Origin: Aminiphilus circumscriptus DSM 16581
GTDB lineage: Bacteria > Synergistota > Synergistia > Synergistales > Aminiphilaceae
Assembly (NCBI RefSeq): GCF_000526375.1
Contig: NZ_JAFY01000005.1
Location: 614,473 to 678,472, forward strand
Direction of reading: 5' to 3'
Length of the DNA stretch: 64,000 nucleotides
How positions within the stretch are numbered: the stretch's first letter is position 1; each line of letters opens with the position of its first letter. The notes under the pieces were generated by a model that saw only the letters and a list, made by a program, of their open reading frames with translations, did not search any database and was not told where the DNA came from. Of this stretch, positions 63,696-64,000 are shown piece by piece. Position numbers and translations under genes: made by a program.

Positions 63696-64000
63696 ATGTC
63701 CTGGCTCCGCAATGTCAAGACCTTCGGCAAGGTGTTTCTGCTCATTCTCCTTTCCTCGCGCCTTCACGGCCCTGGTTGGGTTCGTGGGGTACCAGACGGC
63801 CCGCGATTCCGGCGAGAGCCTGAAGGGGCTTTACGAGGACGCCATGATTCCCGCTCTGGCGGCCAAGGAAGTCCGCGCCCAGGCCGCTCTCGCGGAAGGG
63901 CAGGCCTTCGCCCTGCTTCTGAGTTCCGATCCGGAAGAGAGAAAGCGCATCCTCGCCCGTCTTGAGGAGATCGTCAACCCTGGTGGAGGTGAACCTGACC
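63696..64000 (+). pseudogene. Chemoreceptor 5' end, frameshifted mirror copy, cut by window end
   Basis: Starts [20 protein letters not shown] like the gene at 52930. It then loses the frame at about 63757, where CTTTCCCTCGCC of the left arm reads CTTTCCTCGCGCC. Only about 100 codons are in the window. Confidence 0.75.

Larger units (their letters stand above)
58325..64000. repeat. Giant inverted repeat, right arm (about 5.68 kb, reaches window end)
   Basis: Reverse complement of 52628-58277. Near-identical close to the apex; from about 62150 to 64000 there are frequent one- or two-base insertions, deletions and substitutions that frameshift the NMT1-like and chemoreceptor genes. The left arm is intact there. 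This looks like falling consensus quality toward a contig end. Confidence 0.93.

Noticed and set aside
1..64000. tRNA, rRNA or CRISPR array
   Set aside because: I saw no T-loop GTTCRA-type cloverleaf, no rRNA-like conserved stretch and no regularly spaced repeats.

Overview
The window is GC-rich, densely coded bacterial DNA. It is dominated by peptide and amino-acid uptake, amino-acid metabolism, envelope maintenance and signalling. The content (two family-5 peptide-binding proteins, a Dpp/Opp transporter with M55 and S66 peptidases, diaminopimelate (DAP) dehydrogenase and epimerase, a PatB-type lyase, a complete Liv transporter, methylglyoxal synthase) suits an anaerobic amino-acid fermenter such as a member of Synergistota. 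That placement is inferred from gene content only; no rRNA, tRNA or taxonomic marker was seen.

Layout. 1-4.9 kb: a partial MFS exporter, a PLP enzyme of the cysteine-desulfurase-like group, a membrane-bound LuxR-type regulator and an HTH-only LuxR mini-protein. 5-19.2 kb: nine co-directional genes forming an apparent envelope-stress cluster (PspA, YbjN-like, GIDE/BAM-like, secreted unknown, leucine-rich repeat, secreted small protein, DUF2207, SH3, LprI-like). Two insertion sequences have entered it: an IS1634-type element flanked by 554-bp direct repeats that leave both neighbouring genes whole, and an IS256-type element that splits the DUF2207 gene with a 9-bp target duplication. 19.3-21.4 kb: a B3/B4-domain protein, IS relics and an AraC regulator. 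21.6-29.1 kb (minus strand): a seven-gene peptide operon dppB-dppC-dppD-dppF, LD-carboxypeptidase, peptide-binding protein, D-aminopeptidase. Divergent from it is a DAP dehydrogenase gene, and both promoters carry related palindromes just after the predicted start point. 30.4-36.7 kb: response regulator, histidine kinase, dapF, a second peptide-binding protein and patB. 36.9-41.6 kb: livJ-livH-livMG (fused)-livF. 41.9-47.3 kb: an EntS-like MFS, mgsA, an EamA exporter, a cupin and an AIM24-like protein, with IS256 relics and a MITE candidate. 47.8-55.7 kb: a Cache-PAS-PAS-GGDEF-EAL protein with a one-base frameshift, a chemoreceptor, an NMT1-like binding protein and a nitrilase-family amidase.

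The last 11.4 kb is a giant inverted repeat. Bases 52628-58277 reappear as their reverse complement in 58325-64000, around a 47-base spacer. The arms differ mostly by single-base, often homopolymer, indels, and the differences grow toward 64000. The spacer reads in frame with the right arm as part of a radical SAM gene. A fold-back assembly or amplification chimera is the simplest explanation, so genes in the right arm should not be counted as second copies until this is tested. The apex carries an AT-richer pair, a BioB-like radical SAM protein overlapping a DUF2971 protein by ATGA, beside a decayed serine recombinase.

How the genes fit together: the 21.6-36.7 kb block reads as a route for importing and dismantling peptides with D-amino acids or diaminopimelate (murein peptides), followed by a branched-chain amino-acid importer. 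The 5-19 kb block looks like surface protection under membrane stress.
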